DNA of 64,000 bases, from NCBI RefSeq assembly GCF_004339565.1, contig NZ_SMFZ01000002.1, positions 186,001-250,000 of the forward strand, read 5' to 3'. The DNA is from Pseudonocardia endophytica. GTDB taxonomy: Bacteria > Actinomycetota > Actinomycetes > Mycobacteriales > Pseudonocardiaceae. Of the stretch, positions 8,663 to 17,439 are shown piece after piece. Every line of letters begins with the position of its first letter. Within the stretch, counting starts at the first letter, position 1. The translations under genes and the position numbers were made by a program. The notes beneath the pieces are model-generated. The model did no database searches, was not told where the DNA came from, and was given only the letters and a program-made list of their open reading frames with translations.

Positions 8663-9428
8663 ACGCGGAATACAGGTCGCGACCCTCCGCGGACAGCGAC
8701 GTGTAGCCGAACGTCCCCTCGTCCTGCAGCTCTCGGGCTGCGCGAGCCAGCGCGCCGTAGGCGGCCTGCGCGAACGCCCCACCGACCGAGATCCGCGCGA
8801 CCCCGGCCTCCGCGAGTGAAGCGACCGACGGCAACCCCGGCCGCGCCAGCACCGACACCGGGCGGTCCACCGAGGACACGACGGCGCGCACCTCGTCCAG
8901 CGTGGACAGTCCGGGCGCGTAGAGCACGTCGGCGCCGGCCTCCTGGTAGGCCTGCAGGCGGGTGATCGTGTCGTCCAGGTCCGGGTTGCCGCGGAAGAAG
9001 TTCTCCGCGCGGCCGGTGAGGACGACGCGGCCCTCCGCCGCCGACACGGCCGCCTGCATCCGCTCGACCGCCTCCGGCAGCGGGCGGATCCCGTCAGCCG
9101 ACCAGTCCTCGATGGACACTCCGGCGACGCCGGTCCGCGAGGCCTGGAACACGACCGCGCGGACGCCGGACGGTTCGGCGGCGAACCCGTCCTCGAGATC
9201 GACCGAGATCGGGACGTCGACGGTCTGGACCAGCCTCCTGGCGTGCGCCAGCACTTCGTCGGGGATCAGCGAACCGTCCGGACGACCGAGCGACGCGGCC
9301 TGCCCGTTGCTCGTCGTCGCCAGCGCTCGGAAGCCGAGCGAGGCGAGGATGCGGGCGCTGCCGACGTCCCACGGGTTCGGCATGAGCAGCGGTGAACCCG
9401 GGACGTGCATCTCGAGGAACGTCGTCAC
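8655..9428 (-). CDS. Isocitrate lyase/PEP mutase family protein
   Basis: 257 residues. The sequence follows the ICL/PEP-mutase TIM-barrel pattern: MPNPWDVGSARILASLGF at the N-terminus, ISVDLEDGF (metal-binding acidic residues), GVSIEDW and VLTGRAENF. These enzymes make or break C-C or C-P bonds in 2-oxoacid-like substrates such as 2-methylisocitrate or oxaloacetate. The active-site loop KKCGH of true lyases is not visible, so this belongs to the broad 'isocitrate lyase/phosphoenolpyruvate mutase' group of uncertain substrate. The GTG start is 6 bases after TAGCCT on the minus strand, suggesting a leaderless mRNA. A CTAGT/ACTAG inverted repeat (9438-9451) overlaps this promoter. Confidence 0.82.
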   Translation of the reverse strand: MTTFLEMHVPGSPLLMPNPWDVGSARILASLGFRALATTSNGQAASLGRPDGSLIPDEVLAHARRLVQTVDVPISVDLEDGFAAEPSGVRAVVFQASRTGVAGVSIEDWSADGIRPLPEAVERMQAAVSAAEGRVVLTGRAENFFRGNPDLDDTITRLQAYQEAGADVLYAPGLSTLDEVRAVVSSVDRPVSVLARPGLPSVASLAEAGVARISVGGAFAQAAYGALARAARELQDEGTFGYTSLSAEGRDLYSAFS

Positions 9429-9514
9429 GCCGCGAGGCTAGTGACAACTAGTGCTTCGCGGCGTCCCGAGAGCTCGCTGAGGCTCTGCCCCGGAGGTGGG
9501 GCAGGATCCACGCC

Positions 9515-10552
9515 ATGCGCACGGCGACGACGATCGAGGCGTCCGGCGGGAACTGGCGCGAGACGGTCGAGTTCGTCGTCGAGGCGGAGAAGCTCGGGCT
9601 CGACGACTGCTGGGTCGCCGAGGCGTGGGGCTCGGAAGCCCCGTCGGCGCTCGGGTTCCTGGCCGCCCGGACGCACCGGATCCGGCTCGGCTCCGGCGTG
9701 ATGCAGGTCGGCACCCGCTCGCCGGTGCTGATCGCGCAGACCGCCGCGACGCTCGCCGACATGTCCGACGGCCGGTTCCTCCTCGGCCTCGGACCGTCCG
9801 GTCCGCAGGTGCTCGAGGGCCTGCACGGCGTGCCGTTCGCGAGCCCGCTGGCACGGATGCGGGAGACCGTCGACGTCGTGCGGCGTGCGCTGTCCGGCGA
9901 GAAGGTCGTCTTCGACGGCGAGCACGTCCGGATCCCGCTGCCCGGCGCGCGTCCGATGCGGCTCTCGTCGAGGCCGCGGGACGTGCCGGTCTACCTGGCG
10001 TCGATGTCCCCGAACACGTTGCGGCTCACCGGACGCGTGGCCGACGGGTGGCTCGGCACGAGCTTCGTGCCGGAGGGCGCGGCCGACGCGTACTTCGCGC
10101 ACCTGGACGCCGGCCTGGGCGAGGCCGGCCGGACGCGGAAGGATCTCGACGTCTGCCAGGGCGCCGAGGTCGCGTTCGCGGAGGACGACGACGAGCTGGC
10201 CTCGATGGTCGGCGACCGGAAGAAGGGCCTCGCGTTCAGCCTCGGCGGCATGGGCACGGCGAGCACCAACTTCTACAACGACGCGTACTCCCGCCAGGGC
10301 TGGGCGGACGTCGCGGAGCAGGTGCGGGAGCGGTGGCAGGCCGGGGACCGCGACGGCGCCGCGGACCTGGTCACCGACGACATGGTCCTCGGCACCACGC
10401 TCATCGGCACCGAACAGCGGGTGCGGGACCGGCTGCGGACCTGGCGCGACGCCGGGGTGACGACCGTCCGCCTCTACCCGGCGGGCGACTCGCTCGACGC
10501 GCGCCTGACGACCCTGGCGCGAGCGCTGGAACTGGTGCGCGACATCGGCTGA
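9515..10552 (+). CDS. LLM-class F420-dependent oxidoreductase
   Basis: 345 residues. A bacterial luciferase-like barrel is seen from the N-terminal strand (MRTATTIEASG), VVEAEKLGLDDCWVAEAWG, RIRLGSGVMQVGTRSP and GRFLLGLGPSGPQVLEG, the pattern of actinobacterial F420H2-dependent reductases rather than FMN luciferases. It would transfer hydride to or from an unknown substrate. It is transcribed divergently from the ICL/PEP-mutase gene, with 86 bases between start codons. Confidence 0.85.
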   Translation: MRTATTIEASGGNWRETVEFVVEAEKLGLDDCWVAEAWGSEAPSALGFLAARTHRIRLGSGVMQVGTRSPVLIAQTAATLADMSDGRFLLGLGPSGPQVLEGLHGVPFASPLARMRETVDVVRRALSGEKVVFDGEHVRIPLPGARPMRLSSRPRDVPVYLASMSPNTLRLTGRVADGWLGTSFVPEGAADAYFAHLDAGLGEAGRTRKDLDVCQGAEVAFAEDDDELASMVGDRKKGLAFSLGGMGTASTNFYNDAYSRQGWADVAEQVRERWQAGDRDGAADLVTDDMVLGTTLIGTEQRVRDRLRTWRDAGVTTVRLYPAGDSLDARLTTLARALELVRDIG

Positions 10553-10689
10553 CAGGCGGACGCGGTCGTCGGCGCGTGAAGCCGGGTTGGCAGCGTCGGT
10601 GGTGAAGATCATTTCCCGTCGAGATGCAGCTCAACGGGATTTCTCGATCTCTGCGGCCCGCTCACGTGCATCTCGGCGCGAGCGGGTGC

Positions 10690-12330
10690 TCAGCCCAACC
10701 GCGCGAAGTCGATGATCGCGGCGTGGTCGGCGCCGCGCAGCGTCCCGAACCCCGGGCCCCACCCGGTGCCCAGCCGGGACGCGACGAACGCGTCCGCGAC
10801 GGCCGACGGAGCGTGCTCCGCGAGCAGCGCGCCCTGCACCGCGAGCGCGAGCCGGGTGACCAGCCAGCGCGCCGTCCCCTCCGGATTCTTGATCGACTCC
10901 TCGATGTCGGCGACCGCGTCGGCCAGAAGGGGGTGCTCGGCCGCGGCCGGGCGGATCTCGTCGAGCACCGGCTCGATCGCCTTCGGCTCGCGCTCCAGCA
11001 CCCGGCCGACGTCGGTCACCATCATGTTCGAGGTGCCCTCCCAGATGGAGTTCAGCGGAGCCTCCCGGTAGTAGCGCGGGCAGGGGTGCTCCTCGATGTA
11101 GGCGTTGCCGCCGATGGACTGGATCACCTCCTCGGTGACCGCGGAGACGCGCCTGCAGTTCCAGAACTTCGCCACCGGCGTCAGCAGGCGGCTGACCAGA
11201 CGCTCCGACACGTCGTCCTGGTCGTCCTCGGCGCGCGCCACCCGGAACGCGAGGTGCGCGGCGCCCGCCCACTCCAGCGCCAGGTCGGCCAGTACCGGCG
11301 CCTGGATCGGGAGCTCGGCGAGCGGGGAGCCGAAGGCCGTGCGGGAGTCGTTGTAGTGCAACGCCTGAGAGAGCGCCGCGCGCATCAGGCCCGCCGACCC
11401 GACGGCGAAGTCCAGGCGCGTGTACTCGGCCGAGGACAGGATCGTCCGGACCCCGCGGCCCTCCTCGCCGACGAGAATCGCGTACGCGTCGTGGTACTCG
11501 ATCTCCGACGACGCGTTGGCCCGGTTCCCGAGCTTGTCCTTCAGCCGGTTCAGGCGGACGCCGTTCAGCGTCCCGTCCGGGCGCCATCGCGGGACGAGCA
11601 GACAGGACACCCCGCCCTCGGTCTGCGCGACGGTCAGGATCGCGTCCGACATCGGCGCCGAGGCGAACCACTTGTGCCCGTTGACGACGTACTCCTCGCC
11701 CGGGCCGCGCCGGGACACCGGACGGGCGACGGTCACGTTCGCGCGCAGGTCCGAACCGCCGTGCTTCTCGGTCATGAAGTACGCCGTCGTGGCCGCGGAC
11801 TTCTCGCCGATCGGCGCGAACGACGGGTCGTAGCCGTGCACGGCGACGCGCTCGGCCCACGGCGCGAGCTCCGGTTGGCTGCGCAGGATCGGGATCGACG
11901 CGTAGGCCATGCCGGTCGGGCACGCCGTCGACCCGTCGATCTGGTTCCAGAGGTAGGACAGGGCGGCGCGGGCCGTGTGCGCGCCCGGCCGGTCGTCGGT
12001 CCACGCCAGCGCGTGTACGCCGGAGCCGAACGCCAGCGCCATCAGCTCGTGGTAGGCGGGGTGGAACTCGACGTCGTGGATCTCGTGGCCGAGCCGGTCG
12101 TGCGTGCGCAGCTCCGGGACGTGGCGCTGCGCGTCGTTCGCGAGCTTGAGCGTGTGCGGGTCCCAGACCTTGCCGCCCAACGCCGACGCGTGCTCGCGCG
12201 CCCAGGACGCGTACCGGTCGACGACCCCGGACGCGACGGCGTCGGCGGCGAACGCGTCGACGCCGGCCAGGTCGCGGACGAGGTTCTCCTCGGGAACGGG
12301 TGCGGGCCGCGAGAAGTCCGTGGTCGTCAC
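10690..12330 (-). CDS. AidB-like acyl-CoA dehydrogenase
   Basis: 546 residues from GTG, close to the length of E. coli AidB (about 540). Acyl-CoA dehydrogenase hallmarks are MTEKHGGSDLRAN, the KWFASAPMSD strand, the SIGGNAYIEEHP helix and REAPLNSIWEGTSNMM, a set typical of the AidB branch. AidB is a flavoprotein of the alkylation-damage response with DNA affinity; other members may be isovaleryl-CoA-type dehydrogenases. The start overlaps the stop of the upstream gene as GTGA, so the pair is coupled. Whether it acts in repair or catabolism here is open. Confidence 0.85.
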   Translation of the reverse strand: MTTTDFSRPAPVPEENLVRDLAGVDAFAADAVASGVVDRYASWAREHASALGGKVWDPHTLKLANDAQRHVPELRTHDRLGHEIHDVEFHPAYHELMALAFGSGVHALAWTDDRPGAHTARAALSYLWNQIDGSTACPTGMAYASIPILRSQPELAPWAERVAVHGYDPSFAPIGEKSAATTAYFMTEKHGGSDLRANVTVARPVSRRGPGEEYVVNGHKWFASAPMSDAILTVAQTEGGVSCLLVPRWRPDGTLNGVRLNRLKDKLGNRANASSEIEYHDAYAILVGEEGRGVRTILSSAEYTRLDFAVGSAGLMRAALSQALHYNDSRTAFGSPLAELPIQAPVLADLALEWAGAAHLAFRVARAEDDQDDVSERLVSRLLTPVAKFWNCRRVSAVTEEVIQSIGGNAYIEEHPCPRYYREAPLNSIWEGTSNMMVTDVGRVLEREPKAIEPVLDEIRPAAAEHPLLADAVADIEESIKNPEGTARWLVTRLALAVQGALLAEHAPSAVADAFVASRLGTGWGPGFGTLRGADHAAIIDFARLG

Positions 12331-12770
12331 GCGGGCGCTCCCGGACGGCGGTCGGCGAGCCGGGTGACGCCTGCCGGTGCGGGCTCGCCCCAGTCGCGCC
12401 ATTCCTCGACCAGCCAGGCGCAGATCTCGCCCTCGGACAGGTGCGGGAACTCCTCGACGAACGCGTCGAGCGTCCGGGCGGCCTCCTCCCGGGTGAGCCC
12501 TCGCGCGTCGGCGGCCAGCAGGTATGCGCGGCGCGAAGCGGGTGGGCGCCCACCGCCGGCCCCGCGGCCGGGCAACCCGGAGCGCCACTCGACGATCTCG
12601 GCGACACGGTCCGGTCGCCATCCGGGGGTGCCGTCCACCGACACGTCCGGCTCCGGGAACGCGTGCTCGGAGCCGGGTGGGTGACGCTCCCGCCACTTGT
12701 GGACCGCGTGCCGGCTCACGCCGAGCGCGTCCGCGACGCCGTTGTACCCGAGGTGATCCACCAGCTGCAC
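12327..12770 (-). CDS. Small helix-turn-helix protein coupled to aidB-like gene
   Basis: 147 residues. Residues 3-30 (DHLGYNGVADALGVSRHAVHKWRERH) form a plausible helix-turn-helix of the Cro/excisionase kind, in which the protein checks a DNA site. The remainder is Arg/Gly rich followed by an acidic helical region (TREEAARTLDAFVEEFPHLS). The GTG start lies 7 bases after TAGCGT, a leaderless arrangement. It is the first gene of a two-gene operon with the AidB-like dehydrogenase and could regulate it. No family name was recognised. Confidence 0.65.
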   Translation of the reverse strand: MQLVDHLGYNGVADALGVSRHAVHKWRERHPPGSEHAFPEPDVSVDGTPGWRPDRVAEIVEWRSGLPGRGAGGGRPPASRRAYLLAADARGLTREEAARTLDAFVEEFPHLSEGEICAWLVEEWRDWGEPAPAGVTRLADRRPGAPA

Positions 12771-12841
12771 GGGTCGGACGCTAGTGCGCGGGCAGAAACA
12801 TCGTCAACATCCGGGACGACGTTGTGTCACGCGACGACCCC

Positions 12842-13198
12842 TCAGTGGTACGGCTTGTGCGGGATCGCGGCGTCGTTCGTCTGCTGCTCGAAGTCGACCC
12901 AGATCGCGTCGTCCTCGATCTTGCAGGCGTAGGTCGGGATCGGGTCGACGGCCGGGACGCCGCTCGGTGCCCCGGTGCGCAGGTCGAAACAGGAGTTGTG
13001 GGCCGGGCAGATCAGCGTGTCGTCCTCCTGCAGGTAGCCCTCGTTGAGCGGCTGCTGCTGGTGGGTGCACGTGTTGTGCACGGCGACGGCCTCGTCCTCG
13101 TACAGCCGGATGACACAGATCGGCTCACCGCCGAGATGGACGAGCATCATGTCGCCCTCTTCCAGCTGGTCCAGGTCGGCGACCGCTTCCCACGCCAT
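12842..13198 (-). CDS. Rieske [2Fe-2S] ferredoxin
   Basis: 118 residues, close to a complete single-domain Rieske protein. The cluster ligands are in CTHQ (about residue 44) and CPAHNSCFD (about residue 65): two Cys and two His holding a [2Fe-2S] centre. Such small proteins pass electrons to oxygenases or serve in reductase modules. It lies 42 bases after a membrane Rieske gene on the same strand, and the two probably share an operon. No oxygenase alpha subunit is nearby. Confidence 0.9.
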   Translation of the reverse strand: MAWEAVADLDQLEEGDMMLVHLGGEPICVIRLYEDEAVAVHNTCTHQQQPLNEGYLQEDDTLICPAHNSCFDLRTGAPSGVPAVDPIPTYACKIEDDAIWVDFEQQTNDAAIPHKPYH

Positions 13199-13240
13199 GG
13201 CTCCTCCTGTGCTGTCGCTTCGGCCCTCGACCGCCGGGCC

Positions 13241-14188
13241 TCAGTTCTTCTTCCTGCCGCGACCCTGGGGCAACGAGCCCCGGACCTCGATCCAGCCGTT
13301 CCGCACCCGCGTCGGGAGCACCGGCTGGGGATGGTGGGCGGGGCCGCGCACGATCTGGCCGTCCCGCACGTCGAACACCGAGTAGTGCAGCGGGCAGGTG
13401 AGCAGGCAGCCGTCGACCTCGCCGCGCGAGAGCAGCGCGCCGGCGTGGCTGCACAGGTCGTCGACGGCGTGCACGTTCCCGTTCTCGCGCACCAGCGCGA
13501 CCTGACGGCCGTCCACGGTGACGCCGGCCGCCGCCCCGTCCGGGAGCTCGGCCTCCTCGATCGCCTGCACCCAGCGGTTCGGGCCGTCGCCGGTCGTCGC
13601 GACCCGGTTGACCATGACCGCGCGGCCCTGGACCAGGTGCCCGCCGACGAAACCCGCAGCTCCGACGGCCGCGAAGCCGGCGGCGCCCAGCACCTTCGCC
13701 GTGCCACGGCGCCCGGAGACGCGGGCGGCCAGCGAGGCGCCGTGCAGCACCATCGCGGCCGAGTTCAGGACGCCGTGGAACACGCCGGTCTTGCGGTCCT
13801 CGCCGTCGGAGACGCTCCAGTCGACGACGCCCGTCACGGCCGTCGCCGCGGCCGTCGCGAGACCGGCTGCACTCAACGTGGCCGACGCGTCGAACCTCCC
13901 GCGCCCACCCGCGTCCTTGTTCAACGTGTCCAGCACGAGGCTGCCGGCCCAGAAGCCGATCGGAAGGTCGGACAGCGCGGGGTGCAGGGAGTGCCCGACC
14001 CAGCGCCCACCGTGGGCCAGCTCGAGCGCCGGGTTGGCGCGGAACCGGTCGTAGAGGGGGTCGACGACGGCGGTGGCCTTGTCGGTGAGATCGGTGAGCC
14101 ACTTCCACTTGCCGATCGCGGTGAACGCCTGCTGGTGCCAGGTGGTCAGAGCCGTCCCCGAGCCGGACTGCTGCTCGGTATCCGCCAT
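13241..14188 (-). CDS. DUF2231 membrane domain fused to a Rieske domain
   Basis: 315 residues from an ATG preceded by GGGAG. The N-terminal two thirds (about 55-205) have the DUF2231 pattern HPALSDLPIGFWAGSLVLD and several hydrophobic helices. The C-terminal 110 residues form a Rieske domain, with ligands in CSHAGALL and CPLHYSVFD. This fusion is known in actinomycetes, and its redox partner is unknown. The protein is probably membrane bound with the [2Fe-2S] domain at the surface. It is upstream of and likely cotranscribed with the soluble Rieske ferredoxin. Confidence 0.87.
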   Translation of the reverse strand: MADTEQQSGSGTALTTWHQQAFTAIGKWKWLTDLTDKATAVVDPLYDRFRANPALELAHGGRWVGHSLHPALSDLPIGFWAGSLVLDTLNKDAGGRGRFDASATLSAAGLATAAATAVTGVVDWSVSDGEDRKTGVFHGVLNSAAMVLHGASLAARVSGRRGTAKVLGAAGFAAVGAAGFVGGHLVQGRAVMVNRVATTGDGPNRWVQAIEEAELPDGAAAGVTVDGRQVALVRENGNVHAVDDLCSHAGALLSRGEVDGCLLTCPLHYSVFDVRDGQIVRGPAHHPQPVLPTRVRNGWIEVRGSLPQGRGRKKN

Positions 14189-14398
14189 CGGAACACTCCC
14201 GCCTCGTCCGCTCCTGGTCCGCGCGGAATGATCGCAGGGGCCGAGTGATCCACGCCACTGGTGTCTCTTTTTGCGAATGCTCGATTCGGACAGCGGATTC
14301 CGTGCCGGGACGAGGCGCTGTGGGTATCGGTGCAACTCCGCAAAGACCAGGAGGGGGCACGATGCGCCCGCCTCCGGATGGTGCTCACCCTGAAGTGA

Positions 14399-14956
14399 TC
14401 ATCTCCGCACGCTGACGTGCACGTGGTCGAAGTGGCCGCCCGTCGCGTCGGTGGGGTCGTAGACCCCGCCGCCGTTGTACGGGCGGCCCCACCCGTCGTC
14501 GGAGTCGGAGCTGCCGCGATACCAGATCCGGCCCTGCCAGATCACGTAGCGGACGCCGAGCTCGTCGGCGCTCGCCCGCATCCAGTTCGCGACCTCCCAG
14601 CCGGTGCGCAGCTCGTCGCCCTCCGGGAACGTGCCGGAGCGGGCGGGGAAGAAGTCGCAGGCCCGGCCGGCCGGATGGTCGCTTCCCGGGTTCCAGGCGT
14701 GCTCCGACCAGCAGGTGATCCCGCGGACCGGCTCGCCGACGCCCGGCTCCCCGAACCGTGCGACGGCGGCGTCGTGCAGGCGCAGCGCGGTGGGCGTCAG
14801 GCAGCCCGACGTCGTCGGGTCGTCCTGGTCGCAGGCCTCCGGCGGGCGCGGGTCGAGCACGTCGGCGAGCCGGGGTCCGACGACGGCGAGCGCGATCCCG
14901 GCCAGCAGCACGACCGCGAGCAACACGCCGACGACGGGCAGGGCTCGCGTGCGCAT
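14399..14956 (-). CDS. Secreted M15-like (ARB-07466-type) cell-wall protein
   Basis: 185 residues. A signal/anchor segment occupies about residues 5-30 (VVGVLLAVVLLAGIALAVV). The C-terminal domain has the metal-peptidase-like signature SDHPAGRACDFF ... DHVHVSV, which resembles D-Ala-D-Ala carboxypeptidase-type folds found in many actinobacterial exported proteins. It would act on peptidoglycan or be an inactive relative. Two cysteines (CDQDD, SGCL) near the N-terminus may form a disulfide. The next gene upstream on this strand stops 33 bases away. Confidence 0.72.
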   Translation of the reverse strand: MRTRALPVVGVLLAVVLLAGIALAVVGPRLADVLDPRPPEACDQDDPTTSGCLTPTALRLHDAAVARFGEPGVGEPVRGITCWSEHAWNPGSDHPAGRACDFFPARSGTFPEGDELRTGWEVANWMRASADELGVRYVIWQGRIWYRGSSDSDDGWGRPYNGGGVYDPTDATGGHFDHVHVSVRR

Positions 14957-14989
14957 GCGGATCCGTTTCGCCGGGTTCGTCGGACCCGG

Positions 14990-16486
14990 TCAACGTACGG
15001 CGGCCTGCCCCCGTTCCCGCCACGCGGCCGCGCACGACCCGCGCGGCACCAGTACCGGGTCGTAGCGGCCCGGCGTCGCCGACATCTCGACCTGGTCGGT
15101 GACGCCCTGGTAGGTCCCGAGCGGGGTGTCGGCGGTGAACGTCCGCGGGTCCAGGTAGCGGTGCCGGTCCCCGCCGGAGTCCACCGTGGACCGTGCCCAC
15201 CCGTTGTCCAGCAGGCCGAGCGACAGGATCCACAGCGCGACCCGGGTCAGCGACACGTGCACGTGGTACGAACCGCCCTCGACCGCCCGCCTGCGCAGCG
15301 CCGCGACGACGCCGGCCTGGGCCAGCCACGACACCAGGTAGTCGTTCACCACCATGATCGGAGGCAGCCTCGGCTCCGCGCCATCGGCGAGCATGATCCC
15401 GGTGACCGAGCCAGCGGACTGGTCGAAGCCGGGCCGGCTCGCCCACGGACCGTCGAGGCCGTGCAGGGAGACCGTCACGTACACGAGTCCTGGCCGCTCG
15501 GCCGCCGCCTCCTCCGGGGTCATCCCGATCTCGGAGACGAGCTGCCGGCGGCGGTTGTGGAAGAACACGTCGGACTCGCGGAGCAACGCGGACAGGCGGT
15601 CCCGGTCGCGTCGCGGGTCCAGCCAGGACGACCGCACCCCGACGTTCGCCGACGCGTACGGGACCTCGTTCTCCGCCTCGCCCGGGCGCCACAGGTTCAG
15701 CACGTCCGCGCCGTGCAGCGCGAGCGAGCGCCCGAGCCCGGCGCCGGCGATCACGTGGCCCATGCCGAGCGCGCGCAGCCCGTCGAACGGCTGCTCACCG
15801 ACGGGCGGCAGCGGTTCCGGCGCCGAGTCGGCGATCTTCGTGATCTCGATCAGCGGGAGGTCGGCGAGCACGTCGCGGTACTGGCCGGTCGCCAGCATCT
15901 CGGGCAGCGTGCGCAGCAAGGGCATCACGACGCCCGCCCCGGCAGCGGCCTCCTCCAGCTCCGGTCCGTCCCACCGCGCGATCGCCTCGGTGACGGCCTT
16001 CTTCGTCAGCGGGACGCCGAGGAGATCCTCGGCGCGCTTGCGCAGGCCGGGGTACATGTTCTGCGGCATCACGTACGAGCCGTCGCGGCACCGGTAGAAC
16101 GTGAACGCCATGGCGTTCGTCGTCTCCAGCGTGGACGTGACCGGATAGCCGCCGATGCGCTCCCACCGGCGGTCGTAGAACGGGCACAGGCGATGCGGCG
16201 CCCGTCGGAGATCGGCCGAGACGTCCTGACCGGGTCCTCCGCGGTCGCGGTGCAGGGCGGCCGCCGCGATCGACTTGGCGAGCAGGCAGATCGTGGCCGC
16301 TCCCCCGATCCGGACCGGACTGGGTACGACGGGATCGGCGCCGGTCCACGAGACCTCGCCGCCGGTGTCCTTCGAGGACAGTCCGATGCCGCCGAGCACG
16401 TCGTCGAGCTCGCCGAGCAGGTCGAAGTCGGCGGTGGTGGCGCGGTCGTCCCATACGGTGCTCAGTCGGTCGGTCAGCGGGCTCAC
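14990..16486 (-). CDS. Family III CoA-transferase (CaiB/BaiF-like)
   Basis: 498 residues from the GTG at 16486; a GGAGG site overlaps the alternative GTG at 16492, so the inner start is preferred. Family III features seen are a central GMGHVIAGAGLGRSLALHGADVLNL region and the later VNDYLVSWLAQAGV stretch. The N-terminal portion (about residues 1-220) resembles a second, degenerate CoA-transferase half, as in the longer 2-domain members. These enzymes move CoA between carboxylic acids. No catabolic partner is adjacent, so the acid is unknown. Confidence 0.78.
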   Translation of the reverse strand: MSPLTDRLSTVWDDRATTADFDLLGELDDVLGGIGLSSKDTGGEVSWTGADPVVPSPVRIGGAATICLLAKSIAAAALHRDRGGPGQDVSADLRRAPHRLCPFYDRRWERIGGYPVTSTLETTNAMAFTFYRCRDGSYVMPQNMYPGLRKRAEDLLGVPLTKKAVTEAIARWDGPELEEAAAGAGVVMPLLRTLPEMLATGQYRDVLADLPLIEITKIADSAPEPLPPVGEQPFDGLRALGMGHVIAGAGLGRSLALHGADVLNLWRPGEAENEVPYASANVGVRSSWLDPRRDRDRLSALLRESDVFFHNRRRQLVSEIGMTPEEAAAERPGLVYVTVSLHGLDGPWASRPGFDQSAGSVTGIMLADGAEPRLPPIMVVNDYLVSWLAQAGVVAALRRRAVEGGSYHVHVSLTRVALWILSLGLLDNGWARSTVDSGGDRHRYLDPRTFTADTPLGTYQGVTDQVEMSATPGRYDPVLVPRGSCAAAWRERGQAAVR

Positions 16487-16535
16487 GGACACCTCCGGTC
16501 GGGTTCTCCGGCGATCGTGCCCGATCCGGCGACGA

Positions 16536-16868
16536 TCAGTAGGACGAGCTGGAGTAACTGCTTCCGAACGGGGACGACGAGAACGCGTCCTGCAGCTGGT
16601 TGACCTTCACCGCTCCGTAGATCACCAGCAGGATGAACAGCAGGCTGGCGATCGAGGTGAGGACGTAGGTCGTCGTGCGCAGGATCGTCATCGCGAGCGA
16701 TCCGTCGACGGCCGGCTGGGCCGGCTGGGCCACGGGGGCCCGGCCGGAGTCGGCCCGGTGGGCCGCCGGCGGGACGATGCGCTGCTGTGCGTGCGGCGGG
16801 AGGGTGCGCTGCTGCGTGACGGTACTGGGCCACGGCTGCTGCTGGGAACGCTGCTGGGGGACGGTCAT
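16536..16868 (-). CDS. Gln/Pro-rich single-pass membrane protein
   Basis: 110 residues. The N-terminal half is rich in Gln, Pro and Arg (MTVPQQRSQQQPWP...). It is followed by one transmembrane helix at about residues 66-90 (TYVLTSIASLLFILLVIYGAV) and a Ser-rich tail (SSSPFGSSYSSSSY). The layout suggests a cytoplasmic disordered head and a short external tail. No family is recognised. It lies just upstream of the type VII-like effector genes, on the other strand. Confidence 0.6.
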   Translation of the reverse strand: MTVPQQRSQQQPWPSTVTQQRTLPPHAQQRIVPPAAHRADSGRAPVAQPAQPAVDGSLAMTILRTTTYVLTSIASLLFILLVIYGAVKVNQLQDAFSSSPFGSSYSSSSY

Positions 16869-17000
16869 GCCTGCTCAGCGTCGCGCAGACGTGTCCCGTT
16901 AGCTGCTGTGGCCCTCGCTCACCCGGACGTGTCTTCGCGTTCGTGAACGGTGGTCGTCGAACGGGCACCGGGGCGGGCCGGCGCCGCTAGCGTCCGGTGG

Positions 17001-17336
17001 GTGGACGGGCCCGGGTTCCACGTCGAGCCGGACGTGCTCGACGAGGCGGCGCGCGGGATGGCCGAGGTCGTCGCGGAGCAGGACGGGGCCGGACTCGACG
17101 CGCTGGCCGGACCGCCGGAGCGCTACGGGCACGACGCCGTGCACGCGACGATGGCCGAGTTCTGCGGGGCGTGGACGATCGGGATCGACGCGCTGTGCGA
17201 CCGGGCCAGGCGGAACGGCACGTCACTGAGCGAGGTCGCCACGGCGTACCGCGATGCCGACGCGCACGTGGCGCGCGCGCTCACCGGGGATCCCGGCGCA
17301 CCCGTCGTCGAACCCGAGATGCCGGCGCCGAGGTGA
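17001..17336 (+). CDS. WXG100/EspC-like small protein
   Basis: 111 residues from GTG, with TAGCGT 7 bases before it (16988-16993), so probably leaderless. It is a small helical protein of ESX-substrate size. A Gly/Trp-like pivot (FCGAWTIGIDAL, about residue 53) separates two helices, and the end (SEVATAYRDADAHVARAL) matches the EspC/DUF2580-like pattern of type VII secretion partners. The following gene encodes a larger protein with a similar N-terminal helical domain, so this may be its co-secreted chaperone or partner. There is no ESX core gene in the window. Confidence 0.65.
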   Translation: MDGPGFHVEPDVLDEAARGMAEVVAEQDGAGLDALAGPPERYGHDAVHATMAEFCGAWTIGIDALCDRARRNGTSLSEVATAYRDADAHVARALTGDPGAPVVEPEMPAPR

Positions 17337-17439
17337 GAACGCGTACACGGCGGTCGAGCGCCGCCGTGCGGGCCATGCGCGGCACGGGCGTTTCCCGATG
17401 TCGGGGTCCGGGACCCGGTTCCCGGCCGGAGCGATCGCG

